From Caulobacteraceae bacterium (GTDB taxonomy: Bacteria; Pseudomonadota; Alphaproteobacteria; Caulobacterales; Caulobacteraceae): a stretch of 64,000 nt of DNA. The notes under the pieces were generated by a model. The model did no database searches and was not told where the DNA came from. It saw only the letters and a program-made list of their open reading frames with translations. This document shows, one piece after another, positions 16,875 through 28,012 of the stretch. The DNA is taken from contig JAIESL010000064.1 of NCBI GenBank assembly GCA_019746095.1, positions 1 through 64,000 of the forward strand. Direction: 5' to 3'. Position 1 is the first letter of the stretch, and the number at the start of each line of letters is the position of its first letter. The position numbers were made by a program, and so were the translations under genes.

Positions 16875-17519
16875 CTATTCCGTGCGCCAGGCGTCGGCGG
16901 CGGGCGTCAGGCCGACGGCCTCGGCCAGGACGCGGTAGCGTTCGAGATAGCGCTGCTGGGCGACCGAGGCGGGCAGGGGGTCGATGACCAGGTCGTAGCC
17001 GGCGGGCGGGCGGCCGAAGAGCGTCAGGGATTCCTTCTTGCTGAAGCCGGCCAGCTGGGTGGCTTCGAAATAGGCGCAGGCCACGTCGGCCTTCTTGATC
17101 AGGGTCTTGATCTCGACGGGGTTCCGGGGCGGCAGGCCGAAGCGGACGTGGATGGCACCTTCCAGGCGGGCCTCGAAGGCCTTGTAGTTGACGCCCAGGG
17201 CGGCCTTGAACGGCGAGATCATGTCGCCGATGACGTATTCCGAGGCGTCGTGGAGCAGGGCGGCAAGGCGCCATTTCGGCTCGAGGCCCGGCTTGATGTG
17301 GGCAGCGATCTCCTCGACGACGCAGGAATGCTGGGCGACCGAGAAGGCGTGTTCGCCGACGGTCTGGCCGTTCCAGCGGGCGACCCGGGCGAGGCCGTGG
17401 GCGATGTCCTCGATCTCGATGTCGAAGGGCGAGGGATCGAGCAGGTCGAGGCGGCGGCCGGACAGCATGCGCTGCCAGGCGCGGGGTTCTTTCGCAGAGG
17501 GGCGGGGCGTGACGGCCAA
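16875..17519 (-). CDS. HD-domain hydrolase (YfbR-like)
   Basis: This 214-aa HD-superfamily phosphohydrolase has the metal-binding pattern of VGEHAFSVAQHS (about residues 54-65) and LAALLHDASEYVIGDM (about 85-100). The YfbR group removes phosphate from deoxynucleoside monophosphates. The match here is to the fold and the HD motif rather than to a proven substrate. The gene is 3 bp upstream of the NAD regulator on the same strand, suggesting a joint role in nucleotide or cofactor salvage. Confidence 0.82.
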   Translation of the reverse strand: MAVTPRPSAKEPRAWQRMLSGRRLDLLDPSPFDIEIEDIAHGLARVARWNGQTVGEHAFSVAQHSCVVEEIAAHIKPGLEPKWRLAALLHDASEYVIGDMISPFKAALGVNYKAFEARLEGAIHVRFGLPPRNPVEIKTLIKKADVACAYFEATQLAGFSKKESLTLFGRPPAGYDLVIDPLPASVAQQRYLERYRVLAEAVGLTPAADAWRTE

Positions 17520-17587
17520 GGATTCTTCCTGCTTGTTGGGCAGGGTTGGTGACGCATCGGGACGCGGTGATCAAGCGGGCGCGGCGG

Positions 17588-18463
17588 TTATTCCCCGGCG
17601 TTGAGCGCGACCAGGTCCCGGGCGTCCTCGAGGGCGCGCTCGTGGTTGCGGTCGCGGGAGCGGACGGTGGCGACGACGAGGGGGCCGCCGACCGGGCCGC
17701 GGGCCTCATAGCCGACCACCCGCCAGCCGGATTCGGAGGCCCGGTTGTCGGTCAGGATCCAGCTGGTGCGGGTCGCCTCGCCGCCGGCGCTGGCGCGGAT
17801 CTCGGCGGCGTCATCCTGGGCGTTGATGGTGACGTCATCGCCATTGGGGCTGGTGCCGGTGATGCGGGCCGCGCCTTCGCTGTCATCGGCGTCGATGTGG
17901 AGGCTGCCGATGCGGACGCTGGCCTTGTCGCCATTGGTGTCGATGCGGACACCGGGCAGGCGGACCGAGGCGTCTTCCCCGGTGGTCTCGATGGCGACCC
18001 CGGGGGCGCGGACCGAGGCATGGTCGCCGGCCGCGGCCTGATCGGCGGCAACCTCGACCGTTTCTGCGGTGGCCCCGGCCGTATCCGCCGCGGCCTGGGC
18101 GGCGTCAGACCGGACGGCCGCGGCATCGATGGCGGCCATGGCCCGGGGCATGTCGCCGGACAGGCGCTGTTCGAAGGCCTTGAGCACATCGGACGGGGAC
18201 TGGCCGTCCAGCGGCACGAGATGGAGGCTGACCTCGGCCCCCTTGGGCCCGACATAGTTGCAGACCGTGCCCCCGGCGGAGGCTGAACCCTTGCGGGTCA
18301 GGGAGCCCATGGTCTGGGGGCATTGCAGCGTCTCGACCACCTTGAGGACGCCCTTGGCATCATTGTCCTCGGTCCGGGTCGACGAGATCCGCACGCCTTC
18401 ACCGCAGCCGGCGAGAACCGCCGCGGCGCAGAGGGTGGGGATCAGGAAGAGACGGAGGGTCAT
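17588..18463 (-). CDS. Lipoprotein of unknown function with repeated Asp/Gly-rich middle
   Basis: This 291-aa protein has a clear lipoprotein signal (AAAVLAGCGEG, Cys about residue 19). The N-terminal domain contains paired Cys (LQCPQTMG, TVCNYVG). The middle, about residues 145-225, has short similar units (HASVRAPGV, DASVRLPGVRID, KASVRIGSLHID) that look like small beta repeats. The C-terminal domain ends LVVATVRSRDRNHE. I start at ATG 18463; an upstream in-frame ATG would put polar residues before the signal. The family is not recognised by me. Confidence 0.78.
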   Translation of the reverse strand: MTLRLFLIPTLCAAAVLAGCGEGVRISSTRTEDNDAKGVLKVVETLQCPQTMGSLTRKGSASAGGTVCNYVGPKGAEVSLHLVPLDGQSPSDVLKAFEQRLSGDMPRAMAAIDAAAVRSDAAQAAADTAGATAETVEVAADQAAAGDHASVRAPGVAIETTGEDASVRLPGVRIDTNGDKASVRIGSLHIDADDSEGAARITGTSPNGDDVTINAQDDAAEIRASAGGEATRTSWILTDNRASESGWRVVGYEARGPVGGPLVVATVRSRDRNHERALEDARDLVALNAGE

Positions 18464-18563
18464 AGACGTTCGGTCCTGGTACGGTTTCCATCCTGCGCCC
18501 GCCTGATCCATTTGCCAGTGAAATCGCGGTAAGGCCGGTGACGAAACCTGTTCGTTCGTGTGT

Positions 18564-19436
18564 TCAGCCGCCGGGCCGGGCCCCTTCGCGACGGTGCAGG
18601 AAGGCCAGGCGTTCGAACAGGTGGACGTCCTGCTCGTTCTTCAGCAGGGCCCCGTGCAGCGGGGGGATCAGCTTGTTGGGTGACTTCTCGCGCAGGGTCT
18701 CCGGATCGACGTCATCGACCAGCAGCAGTTTGAGCCAGTCCAGCAGTTCCGAGGTCGAGGGCTTCTTCTTGAGGCCGGGCGTGTCGCGGATCTCATAGAA
18801 GGTCTTGAGCGCCTCGGAGACCAGCCGCGGCTTGATGCCGGGGAAGTGGACCGCGACGATCGCCGTCATCGTCTCTGCATCGGGGAAGCGGATGAAGTGG
18901 AAGAAGCAGCGGCGCAGGAAGGCGTCCGGCAGCTCCTTTTCATTGTTGGAGGTGATGATGACGATGGGCCGGACCGCGGCGCGGATGGTCTCGTCCGTCT
19001 CCTGGACATAGAATTCCATGCGGTCGAGTTCCTGCAGCAGGTCGTTGGGGAACTCGATGTCGGCCTTGTCGATCTCGTCGATCAGCAGGACGGGACGATC
19101 GGGGGCGGTGAAGGCCTCCCACAGCTTGCCGGGCCGGAGGTAGTTGCGCACATCATGGACGCGGGCGTCGCCCAGCTGGCTGTCACGCAGGCGCGAGACG
19201 GCGTCGTACTCATAGAGGCCGTTGTGGGCCTTGGTCGTCGACTTGATATGCCAGGTGATCAGCGGCGCGTTCATCGCCTTGGCGATCTCATAGGCCAGGA
19301 CGGTCTTGCCGGTGCCGGGCTCGCCCTTGATCAGCAGCGGGCGCTCGAGGGCGACGGCGGCATTGACCGCGATCCTCAGGTCGTCGGTGGCGATATAGTC
19401 GGCGGTACCTTCAAAGCGGTCTGTCGGGCGGGGCAT
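18564..19436 (-). CDS. MoxR-family AAA+ ATPase
   Basis: This 290-aa AAA+ ATPase has Walker A GEPGTGKTVLA (about residues 38-48), Walker B PVLLIDEIDKAD (about 113-124) and sensor-1 IVIITSNNEKELPDAF (about 152-167), with an arginine-finger region LRRCFF. MoxR proteins act as chaperones that activate enzyme complexes, usually with a VWA-domain partner. No VWA gene is adjacent on this side within the window. The start is well defined. A heptamer hairpin element lies 74 bp upstream. Confidence 0.92.
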   Translation of the reverse strand: MPRPTDRFEGTADYIATDDLRIAVNAAVALERPLLIKGEPGTGKTVLAYEIAKAMNAPLITWHIKSTTKAHNGLYEYDAVSRLRDSQLGDARVHDVRNYLRPGKLWEAFTAPDRPVLLIDEIDKADIEFPNDLLQELDRMEFYVQETDETIRAAVRPIVIITSNNEKELPDAFLRRCFFHFIRFPDAETMTAIVAVHFPGIKPRLVSEALKTFYEIRDTPGLKKKPSTSELLDWLKLLLVDDVDPETLREKSPNKLIPPLHGALLKNEQDVHLFERLAFLHRREGARPGG

Positions 19437-19509
19437 GGCGGTTCCGGATTGGGTTCCGCATCCGGTTAGCGAAGGCGGGGCGGGTTAACAACGATCATGT
19501 GCGGAGAGG

Positions 19510-19623
19510 GGTGGTTGGTGATTGGTGATTGGTGGTTGGCCGGCGGTTGTGTGTTGGCATCGGCAGTGCCGCCCTTCCGCTGACAGAGACGCGGCAATCA
19601 CCAGTCACCAATCACCCATGACT
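19510..19623. repeat. Heptamer-armed hairpin element A
   Basis: The left arm holds four tandem heptamers (GGTGGTT, GGTGATT, GGTGATT, GGTGGTT; 19510-19537). The right arm holds complementary heptamers (AATCACC, AGTCACC, AATCACC; 19596-19616). Between them, the core beginning GCCGCCCTTCCGCTG (19568) and ending GCGGCAATCAC is nearly identical to the cores of elements B and D. It lies in the non-coding space upstream of the MoxR gene. Confidence 0.85.
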
Positions 19624-20617
19624 GATCGCTCTCCGGCATCGCTGCCGGAAAGGTCGGGGAGGGTGCGGGGCGGCCGGGCCTCGCCCGGTGCTTTGATTGT
19701 TTTACCGTTTCGACGAAGCCTGACCTTGGCCGCCCTTCTGATCCGCCCGTGAAGTCACGGTCGGGAAGGGACGGCACCGCCCCGCGCAGCCGTTTTCCAC
19801 GCGCCCTCCGGTTGGCAGCCCTTGCTTCGGGCCTAGCCGGATCTCCGCCGCAGCCGTTGCCGGCTGCGACGCGCGGCGGACATGACGGTCTTGCCGTCAG
19901 CAGCCCGCACAGGAAGCGCGCGGCGAGCAGGCAAAGGTCATCCATCGACCTCCGCAAGGACCCCCGAGGTATCCATCCCCCGGGCTTCATCGCTCGACCA
20001 CAGCCCACCGACATCGGGGCGCTGGATCCGACGCCCTCCCCACCGACGGGATGGGCAGGAGTCTGACACGGCTCCCGGCCATGATGGCTGGTGAGGCCGC
20101 TTTCTTGGGAAGGGGCGTGGAATCAGGGGGTTGGCGCGCTGGGGCATGCTGACAATCGGCGGATTGTGAGGATTCAGTTTCCTTCTCCCTCCAGGGGAGA
20201 AGGGTCCGCTCCCGGGCCGTGAGCGAGTGGCCGCTTTCGACCCAAAGCGGACGTGGAAGGTGCCTCATCGGCAAAGGTAGTCGGCAACGTTGCGACGGCC
20301 CGCTGCAGGCCCTGCGCCATTGTTGCTGGGCCGCCGCGCCGCCAGTTGGGACCGGTTTTCGTGCTTAGCTTCAGGCCAGGACCGGCACAGGGGTCTGGCA
20401 ATGGTAGTGAGGCGAGCCCGGCCCCGAATCACCAGCGCCGGGCCTGGGTCAAGGCAATCAGGGCGATTGACCAGGCTGGACAGCCTGATCTCCGTATTGC
20501 CCTCGGGCCCGCCGATGGTCAGGGGCCGCGCCCCAAAAATCGGGAGTTCGACGAACGGCGCTGGCGTTTCGTCTCCGGCTGCGCTAGTGGCCAAGCCGAT
20601 AGTATGGGGAAGCTTAA
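19624..20617. other. 1-kb non-coding region, hairpin-rich
   Basis: No frame here has a believable start, composition or family match. The stretch 19740-19900 has several closely spaced stems: CCGTG/CACGG (19747-19760), GCCC/GGGC (19817-19831), GCAGCCG/CGGCTGC (19849-19866) and GACGG/CCGTC (19883-19897). On the minus strand the third closes with a GCAA tetraloop, suggesting a structured RNA. Two further palindromes are CCTTCTCCC/GGGAGAAGG (20181-20203) and CCGCTTT/AAAGCGG (20231-20250), which resemble dispersed intergenic repeats. Confidence 0.5.
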
Positions 20618-23600
20618 ATGATCTCGCTGAAAACGCGTTCTGTCCGGGTGGCGCGCTGGCTGGCCTCTGCGACCGAAGCGATGGACCGCGCGGGTAAGAC
20701 CCTTGTCCTCGGCCTGTTGGCCTGTCTTGCCGCCACCCTCATGGCCGCGACGCCGACGTTAGCTCAGCAGATCACAAGCACGTCGTGGAGCCCAAACCCG
20801 GTCGTGGGGCCAGGGCAGACCATTACCTTTACCGTCTTCTTCAACTCCGGCACCCGTGTCATCACCAGTTTGACTGGTCGATAGCCAGATTGGCGTCACG
20901 TACAATTGCACCGGCGGTATCGGCAACGGCCAGACTGGCCAGACCGCCAGATGTGTCGGTACCTATGTGACGACCGCAGGAGACGTCCTCGCGGGCCAGG
21001 TTCAGGAGCGTCCCGATGTTCGCCTGATGGCGTTTTCAACGCCGATCACAGTAACGGGCCGTGTCATGACGGTCCCGGTGCAGGCCGTCGTTACGCCGGA
21101 CGTCTCCATCGCGGTCAGCCCGGACAACGTGGCCGAGGACGGTGCCACCAACCTAACCTACACCGTTACGCGCAGCGCGGCGTCGACCAGTTCGCTGACC
21201 GTCAACCTGAACACCTCCGGCACCGCGACGTCCGGGACGGACTACACCGGCGCAGTCGCAACAGTGGTGATCCCGGCCAATGCCACAACGGCGACGGTCA
21301 CCCTCAACCCGACAGCGGACGCGACGATCGAGTCCGACGAGACCGCCACGCTCACCGTCGTCTCGGGCAGCGGCTACAATGTCGGCACCTCCTCGTCGGC
21401 GACCGGCACCATCCTGAACGATGACCTGCCCAGCCTGGCGATCAACGATGTAACCCTTAGCGAGGGCAACAGCGGCACGACCAGCGCCACCTTCACCGTA
21501 AGCCTCAGCGCACCCGCGGGCCCGGGTGGCGTGACCTTCGACATCGCCACCGCCAACGGTACGGCCACGGCCGGCAGCGACTACACTGCCAACAGCCTGA
21601 CAAGCCAGACGATCACCTCAGGCAGTTCGACCTACGCCTTCACGGTGCAACTGACCGGCGACACGACAGTCGAGACGAACGAGATCTATTTCGTCAACGT
21701 CACCAATGTCACAGGCGCCGTCGTCGTTGACGGCCAGGGCGTGGGTACGATCGTAAATGATGATGTCGCGCCCCCTGCGGTCACCGTCAGTTCTATCAGT
21801 CCGGCTGAAGGCGCTGCCAGCGCCAGCCAGGCCCCCGCCAACGTCACCATCACAGGAACCAACTTCTCGGCCAGCGGAAATGCGGTGACGTTCGGCGGCA
21901 CAGCTGGGTCAATTGTCAGCGAAAACGCGACCACCATCGTCGTCGCTCCGCCCGCTCGCTCTGCTGGCGGTCTGGTCGATGTGGTTGTCACCAATGCTTC
22001 AGCACAATCTGACACTGAAGCGAACGCCTATCGCTATCTGTTGCCGCCGACCGTGGCGGTGAGCTGGTCGCCGGATTCTATCACGACCTCGCAGACGACG
22101 ACGTTCTCCGTAACGCTGACGAACCCGAACGACGTGGCCATCCAGAACGTCGCTGTGTCCTCGGCCAGTTCGACCCCCTTTACTCTGACCGCGTTCGGGA
22201 CATTCTGCGGTGGTACCGGAAACTATAACGCCAGCGCCAGCTTCCGCCTGAGCGGTTTGAACCTGGCCCCTGGCGAAAGCTGCACGGCCATTTCGACCCA
22301 GCGGGGTTTGGCCGGCGTCCACCAGTTCGTGACGACCGCTCCGACCTCCACCGGTACGGCTGCGACCGCCGTCACGCTGACCGGCGTTGCTGCGACGTCG
22401 AACACCATCACCGTCTACGGCCAGCCCAGCATTTCCCTCATCAACCCGAACAGGGGCCCTATGGTCGGCGGCCAGGCCGTCACCCTCACGGGAACGAACT
22501 TCAACGGTGCCACGGCCGTGACCATAGACGGCGTTGCGGCCACCGACGTCACAGTGATTAGCGCCACCAGCATCACCGCAACCACGCCCGCCGGCGCCAG
22601 TAGTGGACCAAAGGTAGTGGCGGTGACCGGACCGGGAGGGACTGGAACCCGCACGAACTTCTTCACCTATATTGCCTCACCCGCAGTAACCTCGATCTCG
22701 CCGGCGGCGGGCCCGACGACCGGCGGCACGGCCGTCACGATCACGGGCACCGACTTGACCGGTGCGACCGCCGTCACCTTCGGCGGGACCGCCGCGACCA
22801 GCTTCACGGTCGACAGCGCCACCCAGATCACGGCCACGGTGCCCGCAGCGGGTGCCGCCGGTGCCGTTGCGATCGCCGTCACCACGCCGGGCGGCACGGC
22901 GACCCAGGCCTCGGGCTTCACCTATTTCATCCCCCGCACCGTCAGCGTGACTGCGCCCGCCACCATCAACGAGGGCGACACCGGCAACGGCTTCTCCACC
23001 TGGGGGGTCGCCCTGGACGCGGCATCCACCGTGCCGATCACCGTCAACTTCCGGACGGTTGCGGGGACGGCGACGTCTCCGGCCGACTTCGGTGCCGTGA
23101 CCTCCGGCAGCGCCACCATCGCCGCGGGCGTGACCGGCTTCGGTGCCAACGTCTTCATCGTCGGCGACACCCTCGACGAGGATAACGAGACCTTCTCGCT
23201 GGAGATCGTGTCGGTCTCGACCGGCGGGGTCATCAGCTCGACCGCGGGCACCGCGACCGGCACGATCATCGACAATGACGCGACACCGGCGCTCAGCATC
23301 AACGACGTCTCCCTGACCGAGGGCAACGCCGGCACGTCCAACCTGACCTTCACCGTCAGCCTCGGTACAGCCAGCGGCCGCACGGTGACGGTCGACTATG
23401 CGACCGCCAACGGCACGGCGACGGCTCCGGGTGACTTTGCGGCCGTCTCGGGAACCCTGACCTTCATGCCCGGCCAGACCTCACAGCCCGTCACTGTCAC
23501 ACTGAACGGCGATACGACGTTCGAGGCGAATGAATCCCTGTTCGTAAACCTGTCGTCGGCCATGAACGCGACCATCAGCGACAACCAGGGCCTCGGCACG

Positions 23601-26600
23601 ATCACCAATGACGATGTGGCCCAACCGGTCGTCACCTCGGTCTCTCCCTCGGCTGGTCCGGCCCAGGGCGGCAACACGGTGACCATCGCGGGCGCGAACT
23701 TCAGCGGCGCGACGGCGGTGACCTTCGGTGTCACCCCGGCGACCAGCTTCACCGTCAACAGCGCGACCCAGATCACGGCGACGGTCCCGCTCTATGCCAG
23801 CAGCCTGATCGGCTCCATTGCCGGAACCGACGTCATCGTCACCACGGCGGGCGGCGACAGTGACACCAGCGGGGCGGGCGATAACTATAGCTATGTGGGC
23901 GTTCCGAGCGCACCCGAGCTGAACGGAGGCACCGGGTTCACCACGGGCGACAACACGCCCGAGTTCTCGGGCGGTGCCCAGGCCGGCTCGACGGTCGAGC
24001 TGTTCATCGACGGCCAGTCGGTCGGTACGACGACGGCCGCCGGCAACACCAACTGGGTCCTGACGGTCCCGACCCTGGCCGACGGCTCCTACAGCGTCTA
24101 CGCCACCGCCTCGAACATCGGCGGCCGCTCGGCGCAGTCGGCGACTTGGACCTTTACGGTCGACACAACGGCCCCCTCCATCCCGGTCATCACCTCGCCG
24201 ACCTCGGGCCGGATCCTTCAGACCCTGACGACCGTCTCCGGCACCGGTGAGCCGAACACCGCGGTGATCGTCTATATCAATGACGGGACGACCCCTCCGC
24301 CGCCGACCATCACCGGGTCTTCGGCCAACCCCTCGGGGCTGCAGGGCTATCGCATCTTCGGCTCCGCCGAAGTCGGTGCCAATGGTCTGTGGACCGCCAG
24401 CCGCCGCACCCGCGAGCCCAACGGAAATGTGGCACAGGCCATGGGTCCGCAGTCGCTCGGCGAGGCTCCGGTCTCGATCGTCGCGCTCGGCCAGGACAAT
24501 GTCGGCAACCAGTCCGACCTGTCCGGCGTCGTCACGCTGACGCTCGACTCCACCCCGCCGATCACCCCGCCCTCGACCAGCCAGACCCCGGCCCAGGGCA
24601 CGACGCTCAATACGTCCCGGCCGAACTTCTGCGGGGTCGGGGCCGAGGCCGGGGCGGACGTCACCGTCTTTGTCAACGGCAACCCCTATGCCCGGGGCCT
24701 GGTCACCCAGGGCGGGTCATGGTGCGCTCTCACAGAGATCGGCGATGCCAAGCCGACCGAAAGCCTGTCAGCCGTGGCCCAGGGCCTGCCGGCCGGTCCG
24801 CACAGCTGGTATGCCGTCTTTACGGACGCGGCGGGCAACAACTCGACCCCGACCACCACGATCACCTTCAACATCGTGCTGGTGGCCGTGACCCAGACCT
24901 CGGTGCCCAACGGCGCCGTGGCCTCGGCCTACAGCCAGACGCTGACGGCCACGGGGGGGACGGGACCCTATAGCTTCACCCTCGACGGCGGTGCCCTGCC
25001 GGCGGGTCTGACCCTGTCGACCGGCGGTGTGCTCTCGGGCACGCCGACGGCGGGCGGAACTTTCAACTTCACTGTCCGGGCCACGGACTCGGTCAGTCAG
25101 AGTGCGACCCAGGCCTTCAGCCTGACCATCGCGGCCCCGACCGTGACCGCGACCAGCACGGTTCCGGCCGGGCGGCGCGGCTTTGCCTACAGCCAGACCC
25201 TGACCGGCTCGGGCGGCACCGGCCCCTACAGCTTCAGCCTGCAGTCGGGAGCCCTGCCGGCAGGGATCACCCTGTCGACGACCGGGGTGCTTTCGGGCAC
25301 GCCGACCGTGATCGGCAGCTTCCCGATCGGGGTGCGGGTGACCGACTCCTCGACCGGCACCGGCCCCTATTCGAGCACGGTCAATCTGACGCTGGTGGTC
25401 AATGCTGCGGCCATCACCGTCACCCCGACCAGCCTGCCCGGTGTCATGGCCGGCCTGCCCTATGAGCAGGTGATGTCGGCCACCGGCGGGGCAGGGACCT
25501 ACACCTATGCCGTCACGGCCGGGGCCCTGCCGAACGGGATCATCCTGACCTCGGCCGGCCGTCTGGTGGGCAGTTCCTATGCGGTGGGCACCTTCGGCTT
25601 CACCGTCACGGCCACCGACTCCTTCAGCAACACCGGCTCGGTCGCCCTGAGCCTGGTCATCCTGGCCAGGCCCGACCCGTCGCAGGATCCGGACGTCCGG
25701 GGCCTGAACGCGGCCCAGGCCGAGGCGACCCGGCGTCTGACCTCGACCCAGATCGAGAATTTCAGCCGTCGTCTGGAAGACCTGCGCAACGGCGGCACGA
25801 GCGCCGCCCTGAGCCAGGGCATCCAGTTCCAGTCGGGCATCGCCGAACTGGGTCAACAGTCCGATCCGCGCACCCGTTTCGGCGGCGGCCGGATGATTGA
25901 AGCCCCGGCCTACGATCCGGACCGGGCGGAACTGAACGCCATGCTCTGGCAGGGCCAGGGGTCGGATGACGGCGCCGGGCCGATCGACCGCGGTCCGTCG
26001 GGCCTCGGCCTGGCCACCGGCGGTGCTCCGGCCCTGGCCGGGGGCATGGGCGGAGCCCGGGCGGACGGCGGGTCTGACCCGACCGGCGGCGTGCGTCTGT
26101 GGACCGGCGGCTCCATCACCGTCGGCGAACGCGACGCCGACAGCGGCCAGGCGGCCCTGTCGATCTCCAGCAGGGGTCTCAGCGTGGGGGCCGACTTCGC
26201 CGTCACCCCGACCTTCGACCTGGGCTTCGGCGGCGGCATGGGTGAGGAAACCACCGATGTGGGCAGCCGCGACTCGAGCGTCGACTCCAGCTCCTGGGTC
26301 GGTGTGGTCTACGGCAGCTGGCGGCCGGACGACGGCATCTATGTCGACGGCATGCTGGGCCACGGCAGCCTGTCCTTCGACATGAGCCGCCGGGTCACCA
26401 TCGACAACAGCCTGGTGACAGGCAGCCGCGATGGCACGGCGATCTTCGGCTCGCTGGCGATCGGCTTCGACCGTCTGGTCGGTGACGGGCGGCTGTCCAC
26501 CTACGGCCGTCTGGAGAGCCTCAATGCCGAGCTGGACGCCTATACGGAGACGGGCTCGCCCTTCTGGGCCCTCAGCTATGCCTCGCGGGACGTCGAGTCC

Positions 26601-26915
26601 CTGCAAGGTGTGGTCGGCGGGCGCTATATCTGGAGCCGGATCGGACGCGACAGCATCTGGACGCCCGGTGTGCGGGCGGAATACCGCCAGGAGCTGGCCG
26701 AGGGCGGTCTGCAGGCCCTCCGCTATGCGGACTGGGTCGGTGGCCCCGTCTACCAGATCGACCAGAGCAGCTGGGATCGGGGCGAACTGAACCTCGGCTT
26801 CGGCCTCGACGTCCAGACCCTGTCGGGCTGGGTCGCGACCGGTGAAGTGACCGGCCGCTTCAGTGATGGCCAGACCCTGGGCAGCGTCAGACTGGGCCTG
26901 TCGCGCAAGTTCTGA
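20618..26915 (+). CDS. Giant Calx-beta/IPT/Ig autotransporter, reading frame interrupted near 20876
   Basis: The frame from ATG 20618 encodes an extended signal peptide (LVLGLLACLAATLMAATPTLAQ) and the first extracellular residues, then hits TAG at 20882. The remaining 1,982 residues are open in another frame to 26915. Dropping one G of the GG at 20876-20877 joins them (SLT-VDSQIGVTYN), giving about 2,098 residues. In order, after residue about 130: two Calx-beta domains (each ending LNDD or VNDD), an IPT/TIG domain, a conserved-repeat beta domain, two IPT domains, two more Calx-beta, another IPT, Ig-like domains, three putative-Ig (PYSFTLDGGALPAGL type) repeats, and a C-terminal autotransporter beta-barrel ending SRKF. 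It is probably a surface adhesin. The break could be a real inactivation, a programmed shift or a sequence error. Confidence 0.85.
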
Positions 26916-26940
26916 TCGCTGATCAGGCGCTGAACACTGG

Positions 26941-26974
26941 GGCCGGCGGGGGCATCACCCTCGCCGGCCTTTTG
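26941..26974 (+). terminator. Intrinsic terminator of the autotransporter gene
   Basis: A 12-bp GC stem (GGCCGGCGGGGG with CCCTCGCCGGCC, one G-U pair), a CATCA loop and TTTTGTTG follow the autotransporter stop by 25 bp. The layout is that of a standard Rho-independent terminator. Confidence 0.85.
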
Positions 26975-27098
26975 TTGCGCGGGGGCACGAAATCAAAGGA
27001 CTGCCTCCCACCCATAGCCGACATCCTGAAGGTCTGCTTTCGGCATGGCCGTGCCCGCCTGTTTCGCGTCTTGCGCCATTCCGGCTATAGGCGCCGCC

Positions 27099-27998
27099 AT
27101 GACCACGCTTCTCTACGGCCGGCCGCCCGCCGTCTTTGATCCGCCCAGTGCGGCGACGCAGCTTTCGCCGCTGATTCCCGGCTCGACGCCGCTGGAGGAT
27201 GTGGCCGGGGGCTCGGTCGATGACATCATGATCTATGCCCCGCCGGGGGTTCTGGAGCGGCGGTATGCGCTGGCGCTGGCGCTGCGGGCGCTGAAGGTCG
27301 GGGGGCGGCTGGATGTGATGGCGGCCAAGGACAAGGGCGGGTCGCGGCTGAAGAAGGAGCTGGAGGCCTTCGGCGTCGAGGTCGGGGAGAGCGCCAAGGC
27401 GCACCACCGTCGCTGTGTCGTGATCCGGCCGGAGACGGTGACGGGGCTGGAGGCGGCCATCGCCGCGGGCGCGCCGCGTCTGGTGGATGGGCTGGACGCC
27501 TGGTCGCAGCCGGGGGTGTTCGCCTGGGACCGGATCGATGCCGGGTCGTTGCTGCTGGCCCAGGCCCTGCCGCCGTTGAAGGGGGCAGGGGTGGATCTGG
27601 GCTGCGGCTATGGCGCGCTGGCGACGGTGGTGCTGGGCTCGCCGGCGGTGACGTCGCTGCGTCTGGTCGATCTGGACCGGCGGGCGATCGCGGCGGCGCG
27701 GAAGAATGTCACCGATCCGCGCGCGAGCTTCGAATGGGCCGATGCGCGGACGCTGGAGGATGTCGGGACGCTGAATTTCGTGGTCAGCAATCCGCCCTTC
27801 CATGACGGCGGGGCCGAGGACAAGCGGCTGGGTCAGGCCTTCATCCGCAAGGCCGCGGGCCTGCTGAAGAAGGGCGGGGTGCTGTGGATCGTGGCCAATC
27901 GCCACCTGCCCTATGAGGCCGAGCTGAAGGACGCCTTCAAACGGGTCGAGATGATCGCCGACGCGGGTGGGTACAAGGTGTTCGAGGCGGTGAAGTGA
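27099..27998 (+). CDS. RsmC-like class I SAM-dependent methyltransferase (rRNA guanine N2 type)
   Basis: This 299-aa protein has a degenerate N-terminal half and a C-terminal Rossmann methyltransferase domain. The SAM motif GVDLGCGYGALATVVLG lies at about residues 165-181 and the catalytic motif VVSNPPFHDGG at about 227-237. NPPF is the signature of N2-guanine/N6-adenine methyltransferases, and the two-lobed layout matches RsmC/RlmG enzymes acting on rRNA. The ATG at 27099 is preferred over an upstream in-frame ATG that adds a low-complexity leader. It lies next to rsuA, another 16S rRNA modifier. Confidence 0.87.
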   Translation: MTTLLYGRPPAVFDPPSAATQLSPLIPGSTPLEDVAGGSVDDIMIYAPPGVLERRYALALALRALKVGGRLDVMAAKDKGGSRLKKELEAFGVEVGESAKAHHRRCVVIRPETVTGLEAAIAAGAPRLVDGLDAWSQPGVFAWDRIDAGSLLLAQALPPLKGAGVDLGCGYGALATVVLGSPAVTSLRLVDLDRRAIAAARKNVTDPRASFEWADARTLEDVGTLNFVVSNPPFHDGGAEDKRLGQAFIRKAAGLLKKGGVLWIVANRHLPYEAELKDAFKRVEMIADAGGYKVFEAVK

Positions 27999-28012
27999 AC
28001 CCGCCCTCCTTT

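Noticed and set aside
19598-20066. Possible genes or RNase P/tmRNA in the long non-coding region
   Set aside because: Open frames on both strands have no coding character. The GAGGAAAGTCC-type RNase P core and the tmRNA acceptor/tag features are absent.
24768-26606. 612-codon open frame on the minus strand
   Set aside because: Antisense to the autotransporter barrel region; no start signal and Gly/Arg/Ala-rich product.
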